DNA of 7,418 nt from JAGNNV01 sp039932395 (GCA_039932395.1 JBDTQB010000228.1:1-7418); one strand, 5' to 3'; counted from the first letter of the stretch, positions 1 through 6,984 are shown. Notes: generated by a model from the sequence alone, not told the origin. Program-made: numbers and translations.

Positions 1-1163
1 CGTTTTCCCGCCTCCACGTCGCCCTCGATCAACTGATCGTCGGAGGTGTAGACGTATTCGTCCAGTGTCGTGGAGATCTGCTTGACCTTGAACGGCGTGA
101 GGAAGCCGTCGTTGATGCCTTCCTTCAGCGAGTAGATGTAGACAGGCTCTCCGAAGTAGCGGTAGGTATCGACGTTGTCCTTTCGCTTCGGTGTCGCGGT
201 CAAGCCAAGCTGAGTGGCGGGAGAGAAGTACTCAAGGATGCCGCGCCAGTTGCTCTCGTCGTGGGCGCCGCCGCGGTGGCACTCGTCGATCACGATGAAG
301 TCGAAGAAGTCGGGAGGGTATTCGCCAAAGTAGGGGGAGGGCACGCCCTCCTTCAGTGGACCGCTCATGAACGTCTGGAAGATGGTGAAGAAGATGCTCC
401 CGTTCTTCGGCACCTTGCCCTTCTTCCGAATGTCCTCGGGTGCTATGCGAACCAGCGCGTCTTCTGGAAAAGCCGAGAAGGCGTTGAACGCCTGATCGGC
501 GAGATTGTTCCGGTCGGCCAGGAAGAGAATGCGCGGACGGCGTGAAGGCTCGCGGCTCAGATTCCAGCGGGACTGAAAGAGCTTCCAAGCAATCTGAAAC
601 GCGATGAACGTCTTGCCCGTGCCCGTGGCGAGGGTAAGCAGAATCCGCTGCTTCTCTCGCGAGATCGCCTCCATGACCCGCTGAACCGCGATGTCCTGGT
701 AGTAGCGGCCAGGATGCGACCCGCCCTTGTCTTCGAAGGGGATGTCGGCAAACCGGTCCCGCCACACGTTGGCTTCGACATGCGTGCGCGTCCAAAGTTC
801 TTCAGGAGTGGGATACGCAGAAGCCTCGCCCTCCTCGCCCGTTTTCATGTCGGCTTCGTAGAGGCCGTGGCCGTTGGACGAGAACGCGAAACGCACGGAC
901 AGCTTGTCGGCGTAGTCCTTCGCCTGAGCCAGACCCTCGGTCAGCGGCCGATCAAACGCTTTGGCCTCCAGAACCGCGAGCTTGGTGTTGCGATATTCAA
1001 GGATGTAGTCGGCCTGCAACGCCTTGGCCCGCCGCCCGCGTCCTTCGATGCGACCGTGCGTGATTCTGTACTCACGCCGAACCCGGCTCCCGTCGACCAC
1101 ACCCCACCCCGCCGCAGACAACGCGGGATCAATGTGCTCGGCGCGAGTCTCGGTCTCGTTCAC
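1..1163 (-). CDS. hsdR: Type I restriction enzyme, R (restriction/translocase) subunit, partial at 3' end
   Basis: HsdR is the motor and nuclease subunit of a type I restriction enzyme: it binds the M2S methylase core, translocates DNA using ATP and cuts when it meets unmethylated sites. About 387 N-terminal residues are visible, and the frame is open through the left edge. The PD-(D/E)XK nuclease comes first (D52, E66-A-K68, then the helix Q80AKDY84), after a typical EHIDPAL opening. The helicase motor follows: Walker A ATGTGKT at 179-185, DEAD-box variant DECH at 293-296, motif III TATP at 322-325. Family members usually have 750 to 1,100 residues, so over half is outside. The start is GTG at 1163-1161; an in-frame TAG lies 10 codons upstream and no better start lies between. 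It follows the DUF4276 stop by 7 bases, with a GAG ribosome-binding remnant at that stop, so it is probably coupled to the cargo genes. Family is certain; the missing C-terminal part cannot be judged. Confidence 0.96.
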   Translation of the reverse strand, partial: MNETETRAEHIDPALSAAGWGVVDGSRVRREYRITHGRIEGRGRRAKALQADYILEYRNTKLAVLEAKAFDRPLTEGLAQAKDYADKLSVRFAFSSNGHGLYEADMKTGEEGEASAYPTPEELWTRTHVEANVWRDRFADIPFEDKGGSHPGRYYQDIAVQRVMEAISREKQRILLTLATGTGKTFIAFQIAWKLFQSRWNLSREPSRRPRILFLADRNNLADQAFNAFSAFPEDALVRIAPEDIRKKGKVPKNGSIFFTIFQTFMSGPLKEGVPSPYFGEYPPDFFDFIVIDECHRGGAHDESNWRGILEYFSPATQLGLTATPKRKDNVDTYRYFGEPVYIYSLKEGINDGFLTPFKVKQISTTLDEYVYTSDDQLIEGDVEAGK

Positions 1164-1170
1164 TTGACTC

Positions 1171-1773
1171 TCAGAGCGATGCGAGACCGTCTAGAAAGCA
1201 GTGGAAGCTTGCGGAGCTGTTCCGCGCAGAATCCATATGCGGCGCTACGGTCTTGGCGACTTCAATCTTGGGGAGACCACCTTTGTAGTAGCCCGCGTTT
1301 TTGAGGACTTGCTCCAGCGCCTCCCAAGTGCCGCCACCGACGGCATCAGGATCGCGAAACTTCGCTTTTTTCCCGAGAGTCGCTGAGACCTTTGGGTACG
1401 CGGCGTGCAGCGCCACCGGATCGCCAAGAAACCATGCCTCCAACTCCTCGACCGCGATTCGATTCAAGACGACAAACGATCCGCCGGCGCGTTTGCTCTT
1501 GGTCGTGAGCCCTGCCGCCGCCGCGGCATTCTCAAGTCGCGTCTTTAGTTTGCGACAGTCTTGACGGTCCTCGTCCACCAGCACCACGATGCGGTAGTCC
1601 GCAGGCAGCCAGGATTTGTATCCTTTGAGACGGCTTTCAAGCTTGGCTAGAAGATCCAACTTGCCCTGGAAGACGATCGGCTTCACGACTGCCTCGGCCG
1701 GTAGGACCCTTGGCAAGAACCGGACAAGAAAGGCTTCGGCGGATGGCTCCTCCAGAAGCAGTTCGATGTGCAT
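1171..1773 (-). CDS. DUF4276 family protein (TOPRIM-like partner of the adjacent ATPase)
   Basis: This 200-residue protein matches my memory of the DUF4276 family in length and conserved blocks. An N-terminal beta strand with acidic residues (LLLEEPSAEAF, E8/E9/E13) is followed by VLVDEDRQD (D67, E68, D69, D72), then NRIAVEELEAWFLGD (104-118; E109, E110, E112), and a C-terminal block with FRDPDAVGGGTWEALE (139-154) and GYYKGG (161-166). An acidic turn followed by a hydrophobic strand ending in DxD is the TOPRIM metal-site pattern. DUF4276 is, as I recall, placed with TOPRIM-like domains, so a nuclease role is plausible but inferred. The ATG lies 3 bases after the ATPase stop (TGA-TCG-ATG) without a clear ribosome-binding site, which suggests translational coupling and a joint complex. 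No signal peptide or membrane segment is visible. The family call is strong; the activity is not proven by the sequence. Confidence 0.85.
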   Translation of the reverse strand: MHIELLLEEPSAEAFLVRFLPRVLPAEAVVKPIVFQGKLDLLAKLESRLKGYKSWLPADYRIVVLVDEDRQDCRKLKTRLENAAAAAGLTTKSKRAGGSFVVLNRIAVEELEAWFLGDPVALHAAYPKVSATLGKKAKFRDPDAVGGGTWEALEQVLKNAGYYKGGLPKIEVAKTVAPHMDSARNSSASFHCFLDGLASL

Positions 1774-1776
1774 CGA

Positions 1777-3024
1777 TCAGCGTCGGGCAGACTTCTGTGG
1801 AACCGACCTGGGAGCTCCGGCGTTGGTCAATGGATCGCCAACTTCAAACTGACCTTCCATCCATAGCTGGCCCATCAGAGCGCCTTGCTCCATGAACTCG
1901 TTGATGCCCCGCATCTCAGACGCGCGCTGGGCTTTCGTGAACCCATCCTCCGTCCGATAGAGAACCCAGACCTCGTTCGGACGCAGGGAGTTCACGAAAA
2001 ATGGCGAATGGGTCGTCACCATGAGCTGAGATGAGGCGGCGGCACCCCGGCACTCTTCGGCAAGCTCAGGCAGCAAGCGGGGGTGAAGCTGATTCTCCGG
2101 TTCTTCAATCCCGATGAGCTGAGGTGGCTCTGGGTCATGGAGGAGCGTGAGGTACGCGAGCATCTTCAGCGTCCCATCCGACACGAACTTTGCCATCACC
2201 GGTTTTTCGAAGGGGGCGTCCTTAACCTGAAGAAGGAGCCGCCCGTCGGGCATCACTTCGGCATCCACCTTTTCAAGTCGTGGGACGCGTTGAGTCAGCT
2301 TGGTGAGAATCATCGACAAACGATCTGGATGCTGCTCTCGCAGGTACTGAATCACGTTTGGAAGATTGTCGCCCGTGGTGCTGAGCCGCTCTTGAGGACC
2401 GGCCTCGGGCACACCGCGCGTGTTATCGGCGGTGAGGTAGGAGAGGTACCAGCCGGTGATGAACCGACGAAGCGCTCCGACGCGGGGATGCTTCGCAAGC
2501 TGCCCCAGTGTGTTCACCGCCAGGAGCTCACGAGAGTCGAGGCGTTCCGAAGCACGGGTTGCCTGCTCATCGGGCATCTCCCCTGTCATCACCTCGCCGG
2601 TGCCCGGCACGTCGCGCCCGAAGTCGAGAAAGTTGAAGGGGCGTCCGTGGGAACCGCGTTTCCAGCTCAGAAACTCTCGCGCGACGAATGGACCCTTCGC
2701 GTCTTCGTCGATCTCCAGGTGATAGGTGATGAGTGGACTGTCTTCCTTCTCTCGGTACTTCACCTCGAACACGATGGCCCCGCTCTCGCCTCGGGTCCGA
2801 AGTTCCTTGAAGCGGCCACGCTTGTCCCACGCCTTACGCAGACCGGTCTCGAAGCTCTCCGAAAGGAAGGCGAATGCATCGAAGATCGTCGACTTGCCGC
2901 TGCCATTGGGGCCGAGGAACACGGTGAAGGGAGTGAGCTCCTTCAGTTCGATGTCTTTGAGGGCGCGGTAGTTCTGCACCCGCAGGTACTCGATCCGGGG
3001 ACGATCCGTGGAACGGGCTCTCAT
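1777..3024 (-). CDS. AAA/ABC-type ATPase (AAA_21/AAA_15, OLD-like), defence-associated
   Basis: This is a soluble SMC/Rad50-like ATPase, 415 residues from the chosen start. It opens with a strand typical of the class (YLRVQNYRALKDIEL) and Walker A GPNGSGKST at about 38-46. A divergent middle region is followed by a signature-like FVSDGTLKML (about 280-289), Walker B LIGIEEPENQLHP (about 303-315, catalytic acidic pair EE) and the switch histidine in TTHSPFFVNS (about 337-346). The C-terminal LWMEGQFEVGDPL is, from memory, common in ATPases next to DUF4276 genes. Two ATGs compete, at 3030 and 3024. AGGA at 3035-3032 lies 1 base from the first and 7 from the second, so the second is preferred. 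No TOPRIM domain is fused, unlike OLD or GajA; the downstream DUF4276 protein probably supplies it. The gene is preceded by a non-coding gap with inverted repeats. The ATPase call is near certain; a defence role comes from context. Confidence 0.93.
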   Translation of the reverse strand: MRARSTDRPRIEYLRVQNYRALKDIELKELTPFTVFLGPNGSGKSTIFDAFAFLSESFETGLRKAWDKRGRFKELRTRGESGAIVFEVKYREKEDSPLITYHLEIDEDAKGPFVAREFLSWKRGSHGRPFNFLDFGRDVPGTGEVMTGEMPDEQATRASERLDSRELLAVNTLGQLAKHPRVGALRRFITGWYLSYLTADNTRGVPEAGPQERLSTTGDNLPNVIQYLREQHPDRLSMILTKLTQRVPRLEKVDAEVMPDGRLLLQVKDAPFEKPVMAKFVSDGTLKMLAYLTLLHDPEPPQLIGIEEPENQLHPRLLPELAEECRGAAASSQLMVTTHSPFFVNSLRPNEVWVLYRTEDGFTKAQRASEMRGINEFMEQGALMGQLWMEGQFEVGDPLTNAGAPRSVPQKSARR

Positions 3025-3031
3025 CGCCATA

Positions 3032-3035
3032 TCCT
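3032..3035 (-). promoter_or_regulatory. Ribosome-binding site AGGA that decides the ATPase start
   Basis: On the minus strand the sequence reads TAGGATATGGCGATG. AGGA is 1 base from the ATG at 3030, which is too close, and 7 bases from the ATG at 3024, which is ideal. This favours the shorter ATPase by two residues. Confidence 0.5.
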
Positions 3036-3037
3036 AG

Positions 3038-3066
3038 TTGTTACCGGGATAGGGTCGGCGGGTCAA
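3038..3066 (-). promoter_or_regulatory. Possible sigma-70-type promoter for the ATPase-DUF4276-hsdR half
   Basis: On the minus strand, TTGACC (3066-3061, 5 of 6 to the -35 consensus) is separated by 17 bases from TAACAA (3043-3038, only 3 of 6 to the -10 consensus). Transcription would start near 3031, very close to the ATPase start, giving an almost leaderless message that may lose the AGGA. The -35 box and spacing are good, but the -10 box is poor. Its place in the only real gap of the operon supports it. Confidence 0.25.
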
Positions 3067-3070
3067 ACCG

Positions 3071-3103
3071 ACGTGTCGAAAAAAACGAGATTTTTCGACA
3101 CGT
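3071..3103. repeat. Perfect 13-bp inverted repeat with a 7-base loop
   Basis: The left arm, ACGTGTCGAAAAA (3071-3083), is exactly complementary to the right arm, TTTTTCGACACGT (3091-3103), with loop AACGAGA. It is the strongest non-coding structure in the window and lies 41 bases upstream of the first ATPase ATG, just beyond the possible -35 box. A canonical intrinsic terminator is unlikely: the stem is A/T-rich near the loop and no T-run follows it on either strand. The outer TGTCG/CGACA half-sites look more like a binding site for a dimeric regulator, and the hairpin could also act in RNA. The function is inferred. Confidence 0.75.
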
Positions 3104-3113
3104 TCCAATGACC

Positions 3114-3130
3114 TGTCGAAGGGGACGACA
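3114..3130. repeat. Second TGTCG/CGACA inverted repeat beside the first
   Basis: TGTCG (3114-3118) and CGACA (3126-3130) flank a 7-base spacer. These are the same five-base half-sites as at the outer part of the longer inverted repeat, whose centre is about 35 bases away. The arms are short enough to arise by chance, but four copies of one half-site within 57 bases of a non-coding gap suggest an operator region. Confidence 0.4.
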
Positions 3131-3153
3131 CATGAGGGATACGCCAGCGCGGC

Positions 3154-3567
3154 CTATGCGTCGAGCTTGAGGCGCGGGAGCCGCCGCCGCAGTTGGCGGA
3201 GGACGTGGGGCGGCAGGTCCCACAGACCGAGCTTGCCTCTACACGGAATCGGCTTCCTCAGCGCAGTCACATGCGTAAGGACCCAACCGTAGTTCGTCGA
3301 ACCGTCGTCGGGCCGATCGAACCACTTCGACCGGCTCTTGGTCACAATGTCGGCGACAGGAGCGACACCGCAGATGGCGGAATAGGTGAGGGTCTTCAGG
3401 TCAGGCACGCGATGCCCGCGCGGGAAGATCGCGTCACGACGAGGTTTAGCGCAGGCGTGAAGGGCGATCCAGCCACGATGGTTGCGTTGCCACGTTCGAT
3501 TCTCGATGTCCTTGCCCTCTCGCAGGATGGCGTGGATCCAAGGCTGTTTGATGCTGCGTGCCTTCAT
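3154..3567 (-). CDS. ASCH-domain (PUA-like) protein
   Basis: This small 137-residue protein is almost entirely one ASCH domain. The opening block KARSIKQPW (2-10), the KDIENRTW block (19-26), the strand GWIALHAC (32-39) and the closing PIPCRGKLGLWDLP (106-119) are hallmarks of the family. ASCH domains have the PUA-like fold, shared with EVE and YTH domains, and are thought to bind RNA or modified nucleotides; one E. coli member is an N4-acetylcytidine amidohydrolase. The tail after residue 120 is arginine/lysine-rich and could contact nucleic acid. The ATG at 3567 was chosen because it fits the family N-terminus and lies 4 bases after the DUF262 stop, with GGAG 10 bases upstream. An ATG at 3627 would add 20 unrelated residues inside the DUF262 gene. 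A role as a modified-base or RNA reader helping the upstream nuclease is inferred from position only. It is followed by the only sizeable gap in the operon. Confidence 0.85.
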   Translation of the reverse strand: MKARSIKQPWIHAILREGKDIENRTWQRNHRGWIALHACAKPRRDAIFPRGHRVPDLKTLTYSAICGVAPVADIVTKSRSKWFDRPDDGSTNYGWVLTHVTALRKPIPCRGKLGLWDLPPHVLRQLRRRLPRLKLDA

Positions 3568-3571
3568 CGAG

Positions 3572-5689
3572 CTACAACTCCGCGCCGTTCCCGAGTTGCA
3601 GTTCAAGAGACTGTCGTACCAAACCAATCACGTAGGGCAGGTCGTCCAGATTCGCCAGGCTGACTTGTACGTTCCCATTGCCCCAGCGCTTTAAGCCGGT
3701 GATGTCCTTGCAGAGGCCTCTGGGATCTTCGATTTCCGCGAAGGGCATGTTGAGTGAGAGCCGAAGTCGTTCTGCCCTGGGAATGACGTCCACGAAGTTG
3801 GTTTCGGCCTTGTAAGCGACGTAGAGCTTGAGGAACTCCTCAGACACGCATGGATCAAGCGCCAGGACCTCCTTGCGGAAAGCCTCGAACAGGCTTTGCG
3901 CTTCGCCACTCTTCGCCAGAAACGGATGCTCGTTGATCGAATAGCTGGTCTTCGCCCCACGACTGGGTCGGTGGGCCGCGAGCGACCCGGCATCCAGGGT
4001 AGGACTTGGCCAGACCCGCAAGGCGAGTTTTGCAACGTGGCCAGCGCGGGCAAGGATAGCCTCCTCGTTCCAGCCTTGGACCTGGCCAAGACTCGCGTTG
4101 AGTTTGAGCGGGCTCTCCTTGAAGCCGCCCTTCATATCGCGCTTCTCTTGAAAGGGTCGGTCGCTGTATTCGGAGTTGTACCCCGTCAGGGTGAGGTTGC
4201 CCAGGCGGTGGAGCCATGTCTTCTGAATGCGTTTCCATTCCGGACCCAGCGCTTCTTGCCAGGCGAGGCTGAGGTCTTCGTTCTGCGGGAGGATGTGCTC
4301 GATCGTGTAGTCGCCCAGGGAAACGGGCTCTTTCCGTTCGAAGTTTTCCAGCCTTCTCAGCCAGTAGCTGCGCGATCTGAAGTTGTACAGGTCGCGTATC
4401 TGGATCTGGCCCTCGAACTCCACGTCGCTCGGGAAACGTCGATAGGACGGCAATAGCAGGAACTGCGCCTGCACGCTCTCGAGATAGCGGTCCTTCTTGA
4501 GCGCCTTGGGAAACGCCGCGAACGTCTTGTTCATCGAGTTGGTCGGAATGGCCGAGACGGCGCGACGGAAGACATAGGCCTCCACCAGCCGCACGCTTCG
4601 GACGAAATCGCCCTTGGCCAGCACGCCTACGGCGTAGTCGCGATACATGTCGAGCAGAAATGGGTACGCGACATCGACCTTCAACTCCCGCAAGTCATGG
4701 AAGGCGCGGCTCAATTCAGGCTCCGTCTCTTTGCCCAGCGCCATTGCACAGAAGTAGCGCGTGTATTCACGGATGTCGCGAACCAGCGCTTCGATATGAG
4801 CATCCTCAGTCGTCGTGTCCGGCCTTGAAGAGTGTGCGTGCATCTTGAAGGCGTCATAGACGGCACTGATGTTTGGAATCTCGCCGGTCTTGACCGTGAG
4901 GTAGTGGCGCATGAAGGCATCGAAATGGGTTCCGTAGGCTTCCTGCCCGAAATCGACTTCCATCGGCCGCCAGAACTGCTCGTAGAGCCGAGTCTGGAGC
5001 GTTGGTTCCAGACCCATCAGGATGAAGTTGCGGATGAGGTCAGCCTGGCTCAGCTCCTTGCCGGTGGAGTTCATGCTCTCAAAGATCAACTGTGGATTGT
5101 CCTGATTGCGACTCAGCACGATGTCGACCACCATCAGCTTCGCAAGGCCACGGCAGAGCGTGGCTAGGTCGACCCTGCCCTCCTTGATCCACTCCTTGAA
5201 TGACGCGAAGTTCTCGGTCACCCGGAGAGATGACTCTTTCGGCTGCTCGCTGCCGCCGACCACTGCCTTGAGCGAACCCTCATCGGTCTGGGAGAGCAGC
5301 AGTTTGAAGAAGCGGTCTCCGCTCTCCTCCGGGTTCGTGAGGTAGTAGCTTCGGATCTTGCGCTGGGAGAAGCCGTCGAACGGTTCTACGGCTTCTCCCA
5401 CAGACTCGGCCAGAGCGGCCAGCAACAGCGTGACCGTGGTCAGCCTCTGTTGTCCGTCGATCACAAGCAGAGGCGCCTGATGAGTTACCTGTGACTGACC
5501 GTCCTCGATGTACACGATCGATCCGACGAAGTGAACCGCGATCTTGTCGCTGCTTCCCGCTCGAACGATGTCGTCCCACAGCTGACGGCATTCTTTCTCT
5601 GTCCACGAGTAGGTCCGCTGGTAGATCGGAATGATGAACTGCGAGGACTTCTTCAGGAAAAGGAGCAGCTTCGCTTCGGTGGCTTTCAT
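3572..5689 (-). CDS. GmrSD-like type IV restriction protein (DUF262-DUF1524-DUF5655)
   Basis: This 705-residue protein has the architecture of fused GmrS/GmrD enzymes, which cut phage DNA with modified cytosines using NTP hydrolysis. The N-terminal DUF262 (ParB/sulfiredoxin-like) domain shows IPIYQRTYSW (20-29; Q24, R25) and VIDGQQRLTT (76-85), then FESMNSTGKELSQADLIRN (about 205-225). The DUF1524 HNH nuclease domain shows IEHILPQN (H465) and HRLGNLTLTGYNSEYS (H494, N498, N505), so its catalytic residues appear intact. The C-terminal part, from about 590 to 700, matches DUF5655 (YVAYKAETNFVDV, then LCKDITGLKRWGNGNVQV). Its ATG lies 5 bases after the hsdS stop; AGGA overlapping that stop is only 3 bases away, so translation is probably coupled. 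Comparable DUF262 genes (RloF type) sit inside type I RM loci elsewhere. The substrate cannot be read from sequence. It must tolerate the methyladenine made by the host HsdM. Confidence 0.93.
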   Translation of the reverse strand: MKATEAKLLLFLKKSSQFIIPIYQRTYSWTEKECRQLWDDIVRAGSSDKIAVHFVGSIVYIEDGQSQVTHQAPLLVIDGQQRLTTVTLLLAALAESVGEAVEPFDGFSQRKIRSYYLTNPEESGDRFFKLLLSQTDEGSLKAVVGGSEQPKESSLRVTENFASFKEWIKEGRVDLATLCRGLAKLMVVDIVLSRNQDNPQLIFESMNSTGKELSQADLIRNFILMGLEPTLQTRLYEQFWRPMEVDFGQEAYGTHFDAFMRHYLTVKTGEIPNISAVYDAFKMHAHSSRPDTTTEDAHIEALVRDIREYTRYFCAMALGKETEPELSRAFHDLRELKVDVAYPFLLDMYRDYAVGVLAKGDFVRSVRLVEAYVFRRAVSAIPTNSMNKTFAAFPKALKKDRYLESVQAQFLLLPSYRRFPSDVEFEGQIQIRDLYNFRSRSYWLRRLENFERKEPVSLGDYTIEHILPQNEDLSLAWQEALGPEWKRIQKTWLHRLGNLTLTGYNSEYSDRPFQEKRDMKGGFKESPLKLNASLGQVQGWNEEAILARAGHVAKLALRVWPSPTLDAGSLAAHRPSRGAKTSYSINEHPFLAKSGEAQSLFEAFRKEVLALDPCVSEEFLKLYVAYKAETNFVDVIPRAERLRLSLNMPFAEIEDPRGLCKDITGLKRWGNGNVQVSLANLDDLPYVIGLVRQSLELQLGNGAEL

Positions 5690-5694
5690 GTGTC

Positions 5695-6984
5695 CTAGAG
5701 GGCTCCTGAAAAGGCCTGGTGCAGCAGAGATTTCTTCAACTCGTCGAGGGCGGCGAGCTTGCGTTGGTAGATGGCTTCGAGGCGTCGGCTTTCATCGGAG
5801 AGCTCGTCAATCTTGACGACTAGTCGCTTCTGTTCCACCAATGGGGGTGCGGGGATTGGATAGGCTTTCAGTTTTGCGCCATTGATGTTGGCTTGGTTGA
5901 CGCTGGAGGTCACGACCGTCTTGCCGTGGTCGAGGGCTATCTGGCTGTTGAGAAAGTAGTTCAGGTAGTCGGCATCCAATAGGCCCTCTTTGCGATGAAT
6001 TCGAATGAGGTAGCCCGCGAAGATGGCGGGCATCTCGCCCTTGTAGATCGCCGTCTTTCCCACCAGCGCCGGGCTATTCGTCCGATTGAATAGAACATCG
6101 TCGCGCTTCAGCAAGTATTTCTCAATTTCGTCCTTGTCGTCGGAATAGACGAGGTCCTCCCAGTCGATCCTTCCGTCCTGAATGTTGCCCATGCGAAGCA
6201 CGGGCATCCTGCCTGCCTTCTGTGATTTTGCGGAAGAACCGTATTCGACCTTGTCGGAAAGATCCCCCACCGTCGTCCATTGCCATCTCTTGTCCGTGAA
6301 GACGGATTGAAGGTGGCCTTCGAAGAGGGCACGGGCGTTCTGGAGGTTCTTTTCGGCGTTGGCTCTGGCGGTGGCGATGCAGTCAAACGCTTCGTCGAGG
6401 ATGCCGACGATCCGCCGTTGTTCATGGGCTGGCGGATGGCAGATGTGAAAGCCTTTGACCTCCGGGAAGTAGATCGTCTGGTGAACTGATCCGCTTGCGA
6501 ACCTCAGTAGGTCTTCGCCCTCCGCGACAAAAAGATACTGGAGAAATCTCGGTTCGAGGTCCTTCGAGCAAACCCAGTTGACGAAGTCCTGACTGGTTGC
6601 CATCGGTCGCCCCATGACGACCGCATATCCGACAGACGCGGTTCTGGAGAGACACACCGTGTTCCTTGGCAGAACGCGCGCGGACGAATTCGCGATGCCG
6701 AGTTCATTCGTGTGCTGCTGTGTGTCTTGAATACGACCCCCGTCGTAGGCCCTCGCATCCTGAATGCCGATCCATGGGATTGTTCCTTCCCAGTACTCGG
6801 GATGCCGCCGACTCGGTGTGTGTCCTGATTCAAGCCTCGCGAGCTCAGTTAGGGCAGACCACTGCCACCCCTCCGGAACTGCGGTCGAAGGCATCCCCAC
6901 GGCGAGGGCGAGCTTCGGCGGAATGTGGCGCGTCGTGGCATCGCGGCCGCCTGTCTCCGTGACTTGAAGAGCCACGCTACTCAA
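5695..6984 (-). CDS. hsdS: Type I restriction enzyme, S (specificity) subunit
   Basis: HsdS reads the bipartite DNA target and holds the two methyltransferase subunits. The 429-residue protein has two target recognition domains. The first starts near residue 39 (GWQWSALTELARLESGHTPS) and runs to about 183. The first conserved helix follows (PPAHEQRRIVGILDEAF, from 184). The second domain starts at W234 (WQWTTVGDLSDKVEYGSS) and runs to about 375. The second helix begins at PAPPLVEQKRLVVKIDEL and ends in LLHQAFSGAL. Both halves thus begin with a WQW block and end with an EQ(R/K)R helix, the usual circular pseudo-symmetry. The start is placed at TTG 6984, whose bases overlap the hsdM stop (TTGA). 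GTG 6975 is the main alternative and would remove three residues. The N-terminal GGRDATT block is, from memory, usual in this subfamily. A longer open frame up to 7371 is only hsdM read out of frame. No truncation or phase-variable repeat is seen. Confidence 0.94.
   Translation of the reverse strand: MSSVALQVTETGGRDATTRHIPPKLALAVGMPSTAVPEGWQWSALTELARLESGHTPSRRHPEYWEGTIPWIGIQDARAYDGGRIQDTQQHTNELGIANSSARVLPRNTVCLSRTASVGYAVVMGRPMATSQDFVNWVCSKDLEPRFLQYLFVAEGEDLLRFASGSVHQTIYFPEVKGFHICHPPAHEQRRIVGILDEAFDCIATARANAEKNLQNARALFEGHLQSVFTDKRWQWTTVGDLSDKVEYGSSAKSQKAGRMPVLRMGNIQDGRIDWEDLVYSDDKDEIEKYLLKRDDVLFNRTNSPALVGKTAIYKGEMPAIFAGYLIRIHRKEGLLDADYLNYFLNSQIALDHGKTVVTSSVNQANINGAKLKAYPIPAPPLVEQKRLVVKIDELSDESRRLEAIYQRKLAALDELKKSLLHQAFSGAL

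Noticed and set aside
232..795. Minus-strand 187-residue open frame
   Set aside because: It is a shifted frame of hsdR, rich in Arg and His. The true frame shows the helicase motifs DECH and TATP in the same place.
714..1304. Plus-strand 196-residue open frame
   Set aside because: It is antisense to the N-terminal part of hsdR and the end of the DUF4276 gene, both with strong family motifs.
3071..3103. Intrinsic transcription terminator
   Set aside because: The hairpin is perfect, but the stem is A/T-rich toward the loop and no T-run follows on either strand, so an operator or RNA element is more likely.
2083..3111. Plus-strand 342-residue open frame
   Set aside because: It lies antisense to the ATPase gene, whose Walker and switch motifs prove the minus-strand frame. 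It shows no motif of its own.
3568..3627. 20-residue N-terminal extension of the ASCH protein
   Set aside because: It overlaps the 3' end of the DUF262 gene and lacks family similarity. The ATG at 3567 fits the family start and operon spacing.
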